Origin: Acidimicrobiales bacterium
Lineage (GTDB): Bacteria > Actinomycetota > Acidimicrobiia > Acidimicrobiales > RAAP-2
Assembly (NCBI GenBank): GCA_030044045.1
Contig: JASHWO010000026.1
Coordinates: 1 to 8,584, forward strand
Direction: 5' to 3'
DNA length: 8,584 nucleotides
Shown here: piece after piece, positions 1 through 5,186 of the stretch
How the letters are laid out: every line of letters begins with the position of its first letter
Position numbering within the stretch: the first letter of the stretch is position 1
Notes under the pieces: model-generated
Databases searched by the model: none
What the model was told of the DNA's origin: nothing
The model's input: only the letters and a program-made list of their open reading frames with translations
Made by a program: the position numbers and the translations under genes

Positions 1-66
1 CCTGGCGCTCGCCTGACCCGGCCGCACGGCGACGACCTGGCCGCCGCCTTCCCCTCGACCCCTTGA
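1..66 (+). CDS. Possible 3' end of an upstream gene (partial)
   Basis: Frame 1 is open from the window edge to a TGA at 64-66 and would encode a 21-residue tail ending in AAAFPSTP. Nearly all codons end in G or C, as in the real genes here. The stretch is too short to assign a family, and other frames are also partly open: a second possible stop, TGA at 14-16, follows LALA in frame 2. If frame 1 is real, the stop of this gene overlaps the -35 box of the next promoter. This is inference only. Confidence 0.25.
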   Translation, partial: PGARLTRPHGDDLAAAFPSTP

Positions 67-98
67 CCTGGCGAGGCGTAGTAGTCATACTTCTAGTC
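63..98 (+). promoter_or_regulatory. Promoter of the Phd/RelE operon, apparently leaderless
   Basis: TTGACC at 63-68 (-35, 5/6 to consensus) is followed by a 17-bp spacer and CATACT at 86-91 (-10). Transcription would start about 7 nt later, at 98-99, which is the A of the ATG at 99. No Shine-Dalgarno is seen before that ATG. The heptamer TAGTCAT occurs at 82-88 and 94-100, 12 bp apart, flanking the -10 and start point. That is a suitable place for the antitoxin or TA complex to bind and autoregulate; the binding role is inference. Confidence 0.65.
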
Positions 99-383
99 AT
101 GGTCGTCAATGAGCAGCTCTCTCTCGCCGAAGCGAAGGCGCACCTGTCCGAGGTGGTCGAGGGCGTCGAGACCGAGCACCGGCGGGTGGTGATCACCAAG
201 CACGGACGCCCGAGCGCCGTCGTCCTCGCGGTTGGCGACCTCGAGGCGCTCGAAGAGAGCTTGGATCTCCTGTCGGACCCAGAGGCCATGGCCGACCTCC
301 GAGAAGCCGAAGATGCCCGCAGGGTCGGCGAATCTATGGAGCTGACCAGGGAAGAGGCGTTCGCCCGCTGGTCACGTGGATGA
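99..383 (+). CDS. Phd/YefM-family type II antitoxin
   Basis: This 94-residue protein should neutralise the toxin encoded next and repress the operon. It matches the Phd/YefM family: an N-terminal DNA-binding and dimerisation part with SLAEAKAHLSEVVE (about residues 8-21), then RVVITKHGRPSAVVL (about 29-43) and DLEALEESLDLLSDPEAM. The C-terminal 35 residues are charged, as expected for the flexible toxin-wrapping tail. The ATG at 99 is preferred over a TTG at 63 because the TTG lies in the -35 box and because family members start just before the SLAEAK motif. The gene overlaps the toxin gene by 8 nt, the usual translational coupling in such pairs. Confidence 0.9.
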   Translation: MVVNEQLSLAEAKAHLSEVVEGVETEHRRVVITKHGRPSAVVLAVGDLEALEESLDLLSDPEAMADLREAEDARRVGESMELTREEAFARWSRG

Positions 384-654
384 CTCCCGGCTCCGGTGGT
401 CACCTCCTGCTGTCCGACAGCTCGATCGCCTTGCCTCGACGTCGCCGCGTCTCGTCGGCGCCATCGTCGAGTTCTGTTTCGGCCGTCTGATCGCCAACCC
501 ACAGCAGGTCGGCCACACGCTCCAACGTGAGCTGGTCGGCTGGCACAGCGCCCGCGTCGGGCAGTACCGAGTGGTCTACTGGATCGACGAAGACGAACAG
601 GTCGTCTACGTCGACCGGGTCGACCACCGGAGCGACGTCTACCGCCGGAGGTGA
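376..654 (+). CDS. RelE/ParE-superfamily toxin
   Basis: This 92-residue toxin partners the Phd/YefM antitoxin. The sequence has the typical RelE layout: an N-terminal WSPPAVRQLDRLA helix, a central region with NPQQVGHTL and RELVGWHSARVGQYRVVYWID, and the C-terminal VDRVDHRSDVYRRR. The GQYRVVY strand and the HRSDVYRR tail carry the basic and aromatic residues used by RelE-type ribosome-dependent mRNA interferases. Some relatives of this fold (ParE) inhibit gyrase instead, so the target is inferred, though the tail favours RelE. Start is GTG at 376, within the antitoxin gene; the full domain is present, so it looks intact. A perfect hairpin begins at the stop codon. Confidence 0.9.
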   Translation: MDDSRLRWSPPAVRQLDRLASTSPRLVGAIVEFCFGRLIANPQQVGHTLQRELVGWHSARVGQYRVVYWIDEDEQVVYVDRVDHRSDVYRRR

Positions 655-673
655 GCACCGCCACCTGGTGCTC
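653..673 (+). terminator. Hairpin at the RelE stop codon, candidate terminator
   Basis: GAGCACC (653-659) and GGTGCTC (667-673) form a perfect 7-bp stem with a 7-nt loop, and the left arm overlaps the TGA at 652-654. No T-tract follows, which is common in high-GC actinobacteria. A second copy of the left arm, GTGAGCACC, occurs at 688-696, so the GGTGCTC arm could pair with either copy. The remaining gap to 781 holds nothing else that I recognise. Confidence 0.45.
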
Positions 674-781
674 GATCCGGTCTGGACGTGAGCACCTGCA
701 CCAGGGGATGGGCCCGGCGCCTGCGGTGGCCGGTCGGGCGGTGGGATCAGCTGGCCAGGAAGTGGAGGCCTCCGGCGCGGG

Positions 782-985
782 TTACAGGTCCAGCGAGGCG
801 AAGTCGACGTGTTCGGCCTCCATCACCTGCGCCCAGGTCCTGCCCACGTTGGCGGTGGCGACCCTGACGGCGGCCTGATGGTGGACGGCCGCGCCCACGA
901 GCTCGGCGAGCAGGAGGTTCGCTCGGTGGGTGATGGACACCTGCACGGCGTCCTCGATACTGGCACGAGGGTCGAGCACGACCAA
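782..985 (-). pseudogene. Unrecognised small coding frame downstream of the RHH antitoxin; start missing or unusual
   Basis: The frame encodes a 67-residue peptide from a TTG at 985, with about 90% G/C at third positions, so it looks truly coding. I do not recognise the family. It contains HRANLLLAELVGAAVHH and VRVATANVGRTWAQVMEAE. The layout, with a VVLD strand, an acidic helix residue and a late strand, recalls a PIN fold, but the usual last Asp is absent. The frame stays open upstream of 985 to a stop inside the antitoxin gene, with no ATG, GTG or TTG in that extension. Its position right after an RHH antitoxin suggests a toxin partner (for example VapC-like) that has lost its N-terminus or uses a rare start. 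Stop is TAA at 784-782. Confidence 0.4.
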
Positions 986-1068
986 CCGGTGCGCCGGCGG
1001 ATGGAAGGCGCGACGGGAAGCAGCGGCCGGGTCGGCGGCTCGCCTCGACAGGCTGTCCGCTCGGCCTC

Positions 1069-1263
1069 TCAGTCGATGCGGAGATCGGGGTCCTCGCCGG
1101 CGAGCTGGCCGAGGAGCGTGTCGAGGTCGGCCTCGTCGGCCAGGTTCAGCTCACGATCGACGAGCGAGCGGACCACGTCGCTGCGGGTCGACCCTTCCGC
1201 AGCAGCCCTGGCGTCGAGCCCGACCCGCTCGACGTCGGAGAGGTAGATGTTGGTCCGCCGCAC
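1069..1263 (-). CDS. Ribbon-helix-helix (CopG/VapB-like) antitoxin
   Basis: This 64-residue protein begins VRRTNIYLSD, the N-terminal strand of a ribbon-helix-helix DNA-binding dimer. Two helices follow, containing DVERVGLDARAAAEG and TRSDVVRSLVDREL. An acidic tail (DEADLDTLLGQL, then EDPDLRID) would be the toxin-contact segment. Such proteins repress their own operon and pair most often with VapC PIN toxins. The GTG at 1263 was chosen because RRTNIYLS is where the family starts and because a TATGCT box lies 6 nt upstream; GTG at 1269 is an alternative. The partner expected just downstream is not intact: only the odd frame at 782-985 is present. The locus is convergent with the Phd/RelE pair. 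Confidence 0.8.
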   Translation of the reverse strand: MRRTNIYLSDVERVGLDARAAAEGSTRSDVVRSLVDRELNLADEADLDTLLGQLAGEDPDLRID

Positions 1264-1275
1264 GACCACAGCATA
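1264..1275 (-). promoter_or_regulatory. -10 box of the RHH antitoxin gene (leaderless layout)
   Basis: On the - strand TATGCT (1275-1270) is followed by 6 nt and then the GTG at 1263, so the transcript would begin at or next to the start codon. GTGTATG occurs twice just upstream, 12 bp apart, overlapping this box; the repeat could be an operator for the RHH dimer. No convincing -35 is seen. Confidence 0.45.
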
Positions 1276-1353
1276 CACCGCTACATACACCAAGAACGCA
1301 GGTCCCGGGGCCGGCCGGTGCACGACGGAGGGGTGGGCAGCCGCATGCCGCGG

Positions 1354-1377
1354 CCGCCCGGCGGCGGAGCCGGGCGG
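1354..1377 (-). terminator. Strong hairpin directly after the alpha/beta hydrolase stop
   Basis: On the - strand CCGCCCGGC, a 6-nt loop TCCGCC and GCCGGGCGG form a perfect 9-bp stem starting 2 nt after the TGA (1381-1379). There is no T-tract. A smaller 5-bp hairpin (1340-1354) adjoins it. It would end the hydrolase transcript before the RHH antitoxin gene, which lies on the same strand 115 nt further on. Confidence 0.6.
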
Positions 1378-1378
1378 T

Positions 1379-2248
1379 TCAGCCGGCCAGGAAGCGCAGC
1401 ACGTGGTCCCTGACCAGGTCCGGCTGCTCCAGGTGGAGGAAGTGGCCGGCACCGGCCACCGTGACCAGCACCGAGCCCTCGGCCAGGAAGCGCAACGGGT
1501 CGCCGATGGCCTCGATCCCGAAGGTGCCGTCGGTCTCCCCGTGCAGGTAGAGGGTGGGCCGGGGCGTGGGGGCCAGGGTGGCCGCCTGCTCCTCGGCCAG
1601 GGCCGGGTCGTGGCCGCTCCCGTCGTACAGGGCGCGGTAGTAGCCGACGGCGGCGGCGATGCGCTCGGGCGACCCGATGGACTCCTTGACCCGGGCCACG
1701 TCCCAGCCGGCCTCGTAGCCCGGGGACCAGTCGCCCCACAGGCGGTCGATGAAGGCGTAGTCGTCCAGGGGTAGGGCCACGTCGGCCAGGGGGGACTGGA
1801 AGAAGAAGGTGTACCAGCTCCGCTTGAGCTGGTCGTAGGAGAAGAACGTTGCCATCACCGACTGGGTGGGGGGCACGGCGGCCGTCACCACCCGGTGCCA
1901 GCGCTCCGGCTGGTGGGCCACGGCGCCGTAGGCGGCCAGGGCGCCCCAGTCGTGGCCCAGCAGCACCGCGTCGGAGCCGCCGCCCAGCGCGGCGTGGAGC
2001 GCGTTGGCGTCGCGGGCCAGGGCGCCGGTCTGGTAGTTGCCGTCCGGCGGCAGGCCGGTCGGGGCGTACCCCCGCATGAAGGGGGCCACGGCGTGGTACC
2101 CGGCCCCGGCCAGGGCCGGGAGGAGGTGCCGCCAGGTGTGGGCGGTGTCCGGGAACCCGTGCAGGCAGAGGGCGAGCGGCCCGTCCGCCGGCCCGTCCGC
2201 CAGGCAGGCGAAGCGAACCCCGTTGGCCTCGACGGTGCAGTCGACCAC
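1379..2248 (-). CDS. Alpha/beta hydrolase, epoxide-hydrolase-like
   Basis: This 289-residue soluble enzyme has the marks of epoxide hydrolases in the alpha/beta-hydrolase fold. HGFPD (residues 30-34) forms the oxyanion-hole loop. GHDWGA (98-103) has Asp100 as nucleophile. LYLHGETDG carries Asp240 as the likely charge-relay acid, and GAGHFLH carries His269 as the base. The cap region has SWYTFFFQ (Tyr146) and YYRALYDG (Tyr203/204), matching the two epoxide-polarising tyrosines. It would hydrolyse an epoxide to a diol in the cytoplasm; the substrate is unknown. A haloalkane dehalogenase is less likely because of the HGFP loop and the cap tyrosines. GTG at 2248 starts the first strand (VVDCTVEANG) and has TACGGT 8 nt upstream. 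The gene is divergent from the MBL gene and ends in a strong hairpin. Confidence 0.87.
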   Translation of the reverse strand: MVDCTVEANGVRFACLADGPADGPLALCLHGFPDTAHTWRHLLPALAGAGYHAVAPFMRGYAPTGLPPDGNYQTGALARDANALHAALGGGSDAVLLGHDWGALAAYGAVAHQPERWHRVVTAAVPPTQSVMATFFSYDQLKRSWYTFFFQSPLADVALPLDDYAFIDRLWGDWSPGYEAGWDVARVKESIGSPERIAAAVGYYRALYDGSGHDPALAEEQAATLAPTPRPTLYLHGETDGTFGIEAIGDPLRFLAEGSVLVTVAGAGHFLHLEQPDLVRDHVLRFLAG

Positions 2249-2256
2249 GGCGGCCC

Positions 2257-2262
2257 ACCGTA
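2257..2262 (-). promoter_or_regulatory. -10 box of the hydrolase gene
   Basis: TACGGT on the - strand (2262-2257) fits the actinobacterial TANNNT -10 form and ends 8 nt before the GTG at 2248. The transcript would therefore have no leader or a leader of about 1 nt. A weak GGTGGG that overlaps the box could alternatively act as a Shine-Dalgarno. No -35 is evident. Confidence 0.4.
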
Positions 2263-2277
2263 GTGCGCCCGGGCGGC

Positions 2278-2289
2278 GGTACGGTGAGC
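2278..2289 (+). repeat. 12-bp direct repeat in the divergent promoter region (copy 1)
   Basis: GGTACGGTGAGC occurs at 2278-2289 and again at 2369-2380, in the same orientation and 91 bp apart. Each copy contains a TACGGT -10-like box. Copy 2 sits immediately before the MBL start. Copy 1 could be a second promoter or a second regulator site. Confidence 0.5.
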
Positions 2290-2370
2290 CACGGCCGCCG
2301 GTGGGGCCGGGGCCCCGCCGTGCCGGAGGAGCCTGCCATCCCGAGCACCTGCAGTGGGGCCCCAGGCGGG

Positions 2371-2376
2371 TACGGT
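2371..2376 (+). promoter_or_regulatory. -10 box of the MBL-fold hydrolase gene (leaderless layout)
   Basis: TACGGT at 2371-2376 is followed by 7 nt and the GTG at 2384, so the likely transcript begins at the start codon. This layout favours GTG 2384 over the in-frame GTG at 2375, which overlaps the box. It lies inside copy 2 of the GGTACGGTGAGC repeat. Confidence 0.45.
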
Positions 2377-2383
2377 GAGCACC

Positions 2384-3238
2384 GTGCAGGTGAGCTTCTA
2401 CGGGGTCCGCGGCTCGTGCCCGTGCGCCGGCGAGCGCTACCGCCGGGTGGGGGGCAACACGGCCTGCGTGCTGGTGCGGATCGACGGCGACCAGCCGCTC
2501 ATCCTGGACCTGGGGACCGGGCTCCGGGCCCTGGGCGACGACATGGCGCCGGCCCTCCAGGCCGAGGGGCGGCCGCTGGTGGCCAACGCCCTCCTCACCC
2601 ACCTGCACTTCGACCACATCCTGGGACTGCCGTTCTTCGCCCCGCTCCACGACCCCGGGGCGGTCCTGACGGTGCACGGGCCCCGGCAGGACGGGGGGAG
2701 CCTGGAGGAGACGCTGCCGGAGGCGGTGCAGCCGCCCTTCTTCCCGGTGCACATGGCCGACTTCCGGGGCGAGGTGCGCTTCGTGGACACCGGTGACGAG
2801 GACTTCGCCGTGGGCAGCGCCAAGGTGCTGGCCCGCTCGGTGCCGCACCGGGGCAACACGCTCGGCTTCCGGATCGAGGTCGGCGGGCAGGTGCTGGCCT
2901 ACCTCCCGGACCACCAGGCGCCGCTCGACCGCCGGACGGTGACCGACGGGCCGCTCGAGCTTTGTGAGGGGGCCGACCTGGTGATCCACGACGCCCAGTA
3001 CACGGACGAGGAGTTCGTGGACAAGGCGGACTGGGGGCACTCGACCGTGGCCTACGCCGTGCGGGTAGCGGCCGAGTCCGGGGCCAAGCGGCTCCTCCTC
3101 TTCCACCACGACCCCTCCCACACCGACCGGGACGTGGATCGCCTGCTGAGCCTGGCCCGACACCTGCAGGACGCCCGCCGCCTCGCCGACGTGTCGGTGG
3201 CGGCCGAGGGCATGACCGTGGACCTGGGACGCGGCTGA
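2384..3238 (+). CDS. Metallo-beta-lactamase-fold metal-dependent hydrolase
   Basis: This 284-residue cytoplasmic metallohydrolase has THLHFDH (72-78) as the HxHxDH metal motif. GGNTACVLV (23-31) and ILDLGTG (40-46) precede it. His155 in PHRGNTLGFRIE, Asp176 in YLPDH, DLVIHDAQY (198-206), GHST (218-221) and LLLFHHDPSH (237-246) follow. This order is typical of the MBL subgroup whose members often end in FHHDP and include cyclic-nucleotide or phosphodiester hydrolases. It is not a beta-lactamase: there is no signal peptide and the spacing is that of the phosphodiesterase-like group. Substrate is unknown. Start choice rests on VSFYGVRGS, where the family begins, and on the -10 box 7 nt upstream. 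The flavin reductase-like gene follows 54 nt downstream. Confidence 0.88.
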   Translation: MQVSFYGVRGSCPCAGERYRRVGGNTACVLVRIDGDQPLILDLGTGLRALGDDMAPALQAEGRPLVANALLTHLHFDHILGLPFFAPLHDPGAVLTVHGPRQDGGSLEETLPEAVQPPFFPVHMADFRGEVRFVDTGDEDFAVGSAKVLARSVPHRGNTLGFRIEVGGQVLAYLPDHQAPLDRRTVTDGPLELCEGADLVIHDAQYTDEEFVDKADWGHSTVAYAVRVAAESGAKRLLLFHHDPSHTDRDVDRLLSLARHLQDARRLADVSVAAEGMTVDLGRG

Positions 3239-3280
3239 GGCCGTCCGGTCGATCGGTCGGGCGGGTCGGGACGAGGGTCG

Positions 3281-3285
3281 GGGAG
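3281..3285 (+). promoter_or_regulatory. Ribosome binding site of the flavin reductase-like gene
   Basis: GGGAG lies 7 nt before GTG 3293. It supports this start and is one of the few clear Shine-Dalgarno sites in the window, in keeping with an internal operon position. Confidence 0.5.
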
Positions 3286-3292
3286 CGAGGGC

Positions 3293-3820
3293 GTGACCGC
3301 ACACGGCGTCCCGGCGGGGGACGACGACCTGGCGGCCGCCGGTGCCGGTGGCGTCGACGAGGCCCGGTTCAAGGAGGTGCTGGGCCACTTCGCCACCGGG
3401 GTGACCATCGTGACGGCCATGGAGGAAGGGCAGCCGGTGGGGTTCACCTGCCAGGCGTTCACCTCGCTCTCGCTCTCGCCCCCGATGGTGGCGTTGGCCC
3501 CGGCCCGGTCGTCGACGAGCTGGCCGCGGATCGCCCGGGCCGGGGCTTTTTGCGTGAACATCCTCTCCGACCGCCAGGAGGCGTTGTGCCGGGCGTTCGC
3601 CGTGTCCGGCGGGGACAAGTTCGCCGGCGTGGCCTGGTACGTCGGGACGGCCGGCACGCCGGTGCTGGAGGGCTCGCTGGCCTGGGTGGAGTGCGAGCTC
3701 GACGCCGTCCACCCGGCCGGCGACCACGAGCTGGTGGTGGGGCGGGTGCTCGACCTGGGGGTGGGGCGGGGCGCCCCCCTGGTGTTCTACCGGGCCGGCT
3801 TCGGCGGCTTCGCAGTGTGA
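3293..3820 (+). CDS. Flavin reductase-like FMN-binding protein
   Basis: This 175-residue protein matches the flavin reductase domain used by small NAD(P)H:flavin reductases that supply reduced FMN or FAD to two-component monooxygenases. FKEVLGHFATGVTIVTA (about 24-40) and GFTCQAFTSLSLSPPMVAL form the flavin-binding N-terminal part. FCVNILSDRQEALCRAFA and the D-KF segment follow. The GTPVLEGSLAWVECEL and GDHELVVGRV stretches are the usual central and C-terminal strands, ending in PLVFYRAGFGGF. The first 20 residues are a Gly/Ala/Asp-rich extension. Length is normal. No monooxygenase is present in the window, so the partner is unknown; a stand-alone role is possible. The stop is 24 nt before the cupin gene. 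Confidence 0.87.
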   Translation: MTAHGVPAGDDDLAAAGAGGVDEARFKEVLGHFATGVTIVTAMEEGQPVGFTCQAFTSLSLSPPMVALAPARSSTSWPRIARAGAFCVNILSDRQEALCRAFAVSGGDKFAGVAWYVGTAGTPVLEGSLAWVECELDAVHPAGDHELVVGRVLDLGVGRGAPLVFYRAGFGGFAV

Positions 3821-3830
3821 CCCGGGCGGC

Positions 3831-3836
3831 TACCCT
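3831..3836 (+). promoter_or_regulatory. -10-like box before the cupin gene
   Basis: TACCCT (3831-3836) ends 8 nt before GTG 3845, and TTCGCA (3809-3814) lies 16 bp upstream as a possible -35, inside the end of the flavin reductase gene. There is no Shine-Dalgarno. The cupin may thus have its own leaderless transcript in addition to read-through. Confidence 0.35.
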
Positions 3837-3844
3837 CTCCCGCC

Positions 3845-4396
3845 GTGCCGAAGATCCTTCCATCCGCAGTCATCGACGACGTGGTCCTGGTGGAGCCCGA
3901 CGTCCACGGGGACGAGCGCGGCCGGTTCGTGGAGACGTACCGCCGCCAGTGGTTGCCGCTGGGGCGGGAGATGGTCCAGTCCAACCGGTCCGAGAAGCAG
4001 GCCGGGGCTGTGGTCGGGCTCCACTACCACCTGCACCAGGCCGACTACTGGTATGTCCTGCGCGGCCGGGCCCGGGTGGTCCTGCACGACCTGCGGGAGG
4101 GGTCGCCCACCGACGGCGCCACCGAGGTGCTGGAGCTCTCGGGGGAGGAGGACCGCGGGCTCTTCATCCCGCCCGGCGTGGCCCACGGGTTCGCCGCCCT
4201 TACCGACCTGCTCCTCTGGTACCAGGTCGACGGCTACTACAACCCCGGCGACGAGCTGGGACTGGCCTGGGACGACCCGGCGGTGGGCGCCGACTGGGGC
4301 GTGGCCGACCCGGTGCTCTCCGGGCGCGACCGGGAGAACCCGTGCCGGGCCGACATTCCGCCGGCCCGCCGGCCCCAGGGGCGCCTGCGCACCTGA
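3845..4396 (+). CDS. RmlC-type cupin, dTDP-4-dehydrorhamnose 3,5-epimerase-like
   Basis: This 183-residue protein has the full RmlC layout: DERGRFVETYRRQW (23-36), QSNRSEKQAG (45-54), GLHYHLHQADYWYVLRGRARVVLHDLR (58-84), FIPPGVAHGFAAL (107-119), YYNPGDELGLAWDDP (131-145) and a late PVLSGRD (156-162). In true epimerases the His of GLHxQ is the catalytic base, with a Tyr and a late Asp; His60, Tyr131/132 and Asp162 could fill these roles. The usual Arg before GLH is Val here, and the usual QGKLV stretch is replaced by QADYWYV, which lacks the conserved Lys. The substrate may therefore differ from dTDP-4-keto-6-deoxyglucose. No other nucleotide-sugar gene lies nearby. Confidence 0.8.
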   Translation: MPKILPSAVIDDVVLVEPDVHGDERGRFVETYRRQWLPLGREMVQSNRSEKQAGAVVGLHYHLHQADYWYVLRGRARVVLHDLREGSPTDGATEVLELSGEEDRGLFIPPGVAHGFAALTDLLLWYQVDGYYNPGDELGLAWDDPAVGADWGVADPVLSGRDRENPCRADIPPARRPQGRLRT

Positions 4397-4447
4397 CCCG
4401 ACCACAGCGGATCGGGAGGCCCGGGGCGCCCGCAGTGCGGGACGGAT

Positions 4448-4461
4448 GGACCCGGTCCCGG
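4448..4461 (+). repeat. 14-bp direct repeat between convergent genes (copy 1)
   Basis: GGACCCGGTCCCGG occurs at 4448-4461 and again at 4490-4503, 42 bp apart, in the 111-bp gap between the convergent cupin and TetR genes. Between the copies is a 5-5-5 inverted repeat, GTCGT and ACGAC around AGCGG; just upstream is a CCCGC-AGT-GCGGG hairpin. Together these could terminate both transcripts. There is no T-tract. Confidence 0.45.
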
Positions 4462-4507
4462 CCGGCCGTCGTAGCGGACGACCCGGGGCGGACCCGGTCC
4501 CGGTGGG

Positions 4508-5110
4508 TCAGTTCTCGATGCTGGCCAGCAGCGCCGAGACCCCGGTCCGCATGACCTGGCGGGAGGACTTCACGCTGTGGCCCGAGGAGCGCAGGTGCTC
4601 CCACGCCTCGGCGCTGCTCATGGTGTCCATCGCCGCCAGCATCGACGACCGGGCGGTGCCTTCGAGCTTCTCCAGCTCGGCGGCGAAGATCCGGGCGATG
4701 CGGTCACGACCCCACCGCTGCATCACCAGCCGGTTCTGCCGGATGGCCGCCGACGACGGCTCGATGAGCCGGGCGGCCCGACTGAAGGGCGTGAGCATCT
4801 CCAAGGTGGCCGCCCTGGTCATGGCGAATTCGTCGATACGCCGCTTCAAGGGCCACCCCGGGTCGATCTCCTTGGTAACCGAGAGCACCCAATCGAACGT
4901 TCGTGCGGAAGCATCGGCATAAAGCCCTTCCACGTCGGTGAAGTGCTGATACACCGAACGGACGGATACTCCCGCCCGATCAGCGATCCGTTGCGCCGTG
5001 GGAGCGATGTCTCCCCCGGCGATCAAGTCCATGAGAGCGCTCACGATCGCGTCGCGCGTTCGGATCCCTCGGGCCCGCCGACCGTCCATCTTTTCGCCTT
5101 CTTCCGCCAT
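4508..5110 (-). CDS. TetR-family transcriptional regulator
   Basis: This 200-residue DNA-binding repressor-type protein has the TetR helix-turn-helix near its N-terminus. Helix 1 is RTRDAIVSALMDLIAGG (17-33), then TAQRIADRAGVSVRSVYQHFTDVEGLYADA (38-67), with the hallmark VYQHF at the recognition helix. The rest is helical and variable, as expected for the ligand-binding domain; no ligand can be read from it. ATG 5110 is preferred because GGAGGG lies 7 nt before it. ATG 5131 (7 residues longer) and ATG 5089 (preceded by GAAGAAGG) are alternatives. The 5' half is about 57% GC, against about 70% in neighbouring genes, which hints at a different origin. The target may be itself or a gene outside the window. 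Confidence 0.85.
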   Translation of the reverse strand: MAEEGEKMDGRRARGIRTRDAIVSALMDLIAGGDIAPTAQRIADRAGVSVRSVYQHFTDVEGLYADASARTFDWVLSVTKEIDPGWPLKRRIDEFAMTRAATLEMLTPFSRAARLIEPSSAAIRQNRLVMQRWGRDRIARIFAAELEKLEGTARSSMLAAMDTMSSAEAWEHLRSSGHSVKSSRQVMRTGVSALLASIEN

Positions 5111-5171
5111 CCCCACTCCCTCCGCCGCCATGACGATAGCTTTCCACACGCTCGTTGGCGTGACACACAAC

Positions 5172-5186
5172 CGATCGGGGAGATCG
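5172..5186. promoter_or_regulatory. Inverted repeat upstream of tetR-type gene, candidate operator
   Basis: CGATC (5172-5176) and GATCG (5182-5186) flank GGGGA as a perfect 5-5-5 inverted repeat. It lies in an AT-richer stretch (about 53% GC over 5161-5220), 62 bp before the preferred TetR start. TetR proteins bind inverted repeats of about this size and usually autoregulate. A TATCGT box (5138-5133, - strand) may be the -10. Binding is inference. Confidence 0.35.

Noticed and set aside
809..1550. Overlapping + strand open frames of 145, 206 and 175 codons
   Set aside because: They are antisense shadows of the RHH antitoxin, the partner frame and the hydrolase 3' end. Their translations are Arg/Ser/Gly-rich without family features.
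2303..2316. GGGGCC-GG-GGCCCC inverted repeat in the divergent promoter region
   Set aside because: Its 2-nt centre makes a poor RNA hairpin, and such GC palindromes are common at this base composition.
2375..2383. A third copy of GTGAGCACC, as in the hairpin behind the RelE gene
   Set aside because: It has no partner arm nearby, lies in an unrelated promoter, and a 9-mer of this composition can recur by chance.
1379..3727. A 782-codon open frame on the - strand running through the flavin reductase, MBL and hydrolase genes
   Set aside because: Only the part from 2248 to the stop at 1379 encodes a recognised protein. The rest is antisense to two well-supported genes and shows no domain; long open antisense frames are expected in GC-rich DNA.
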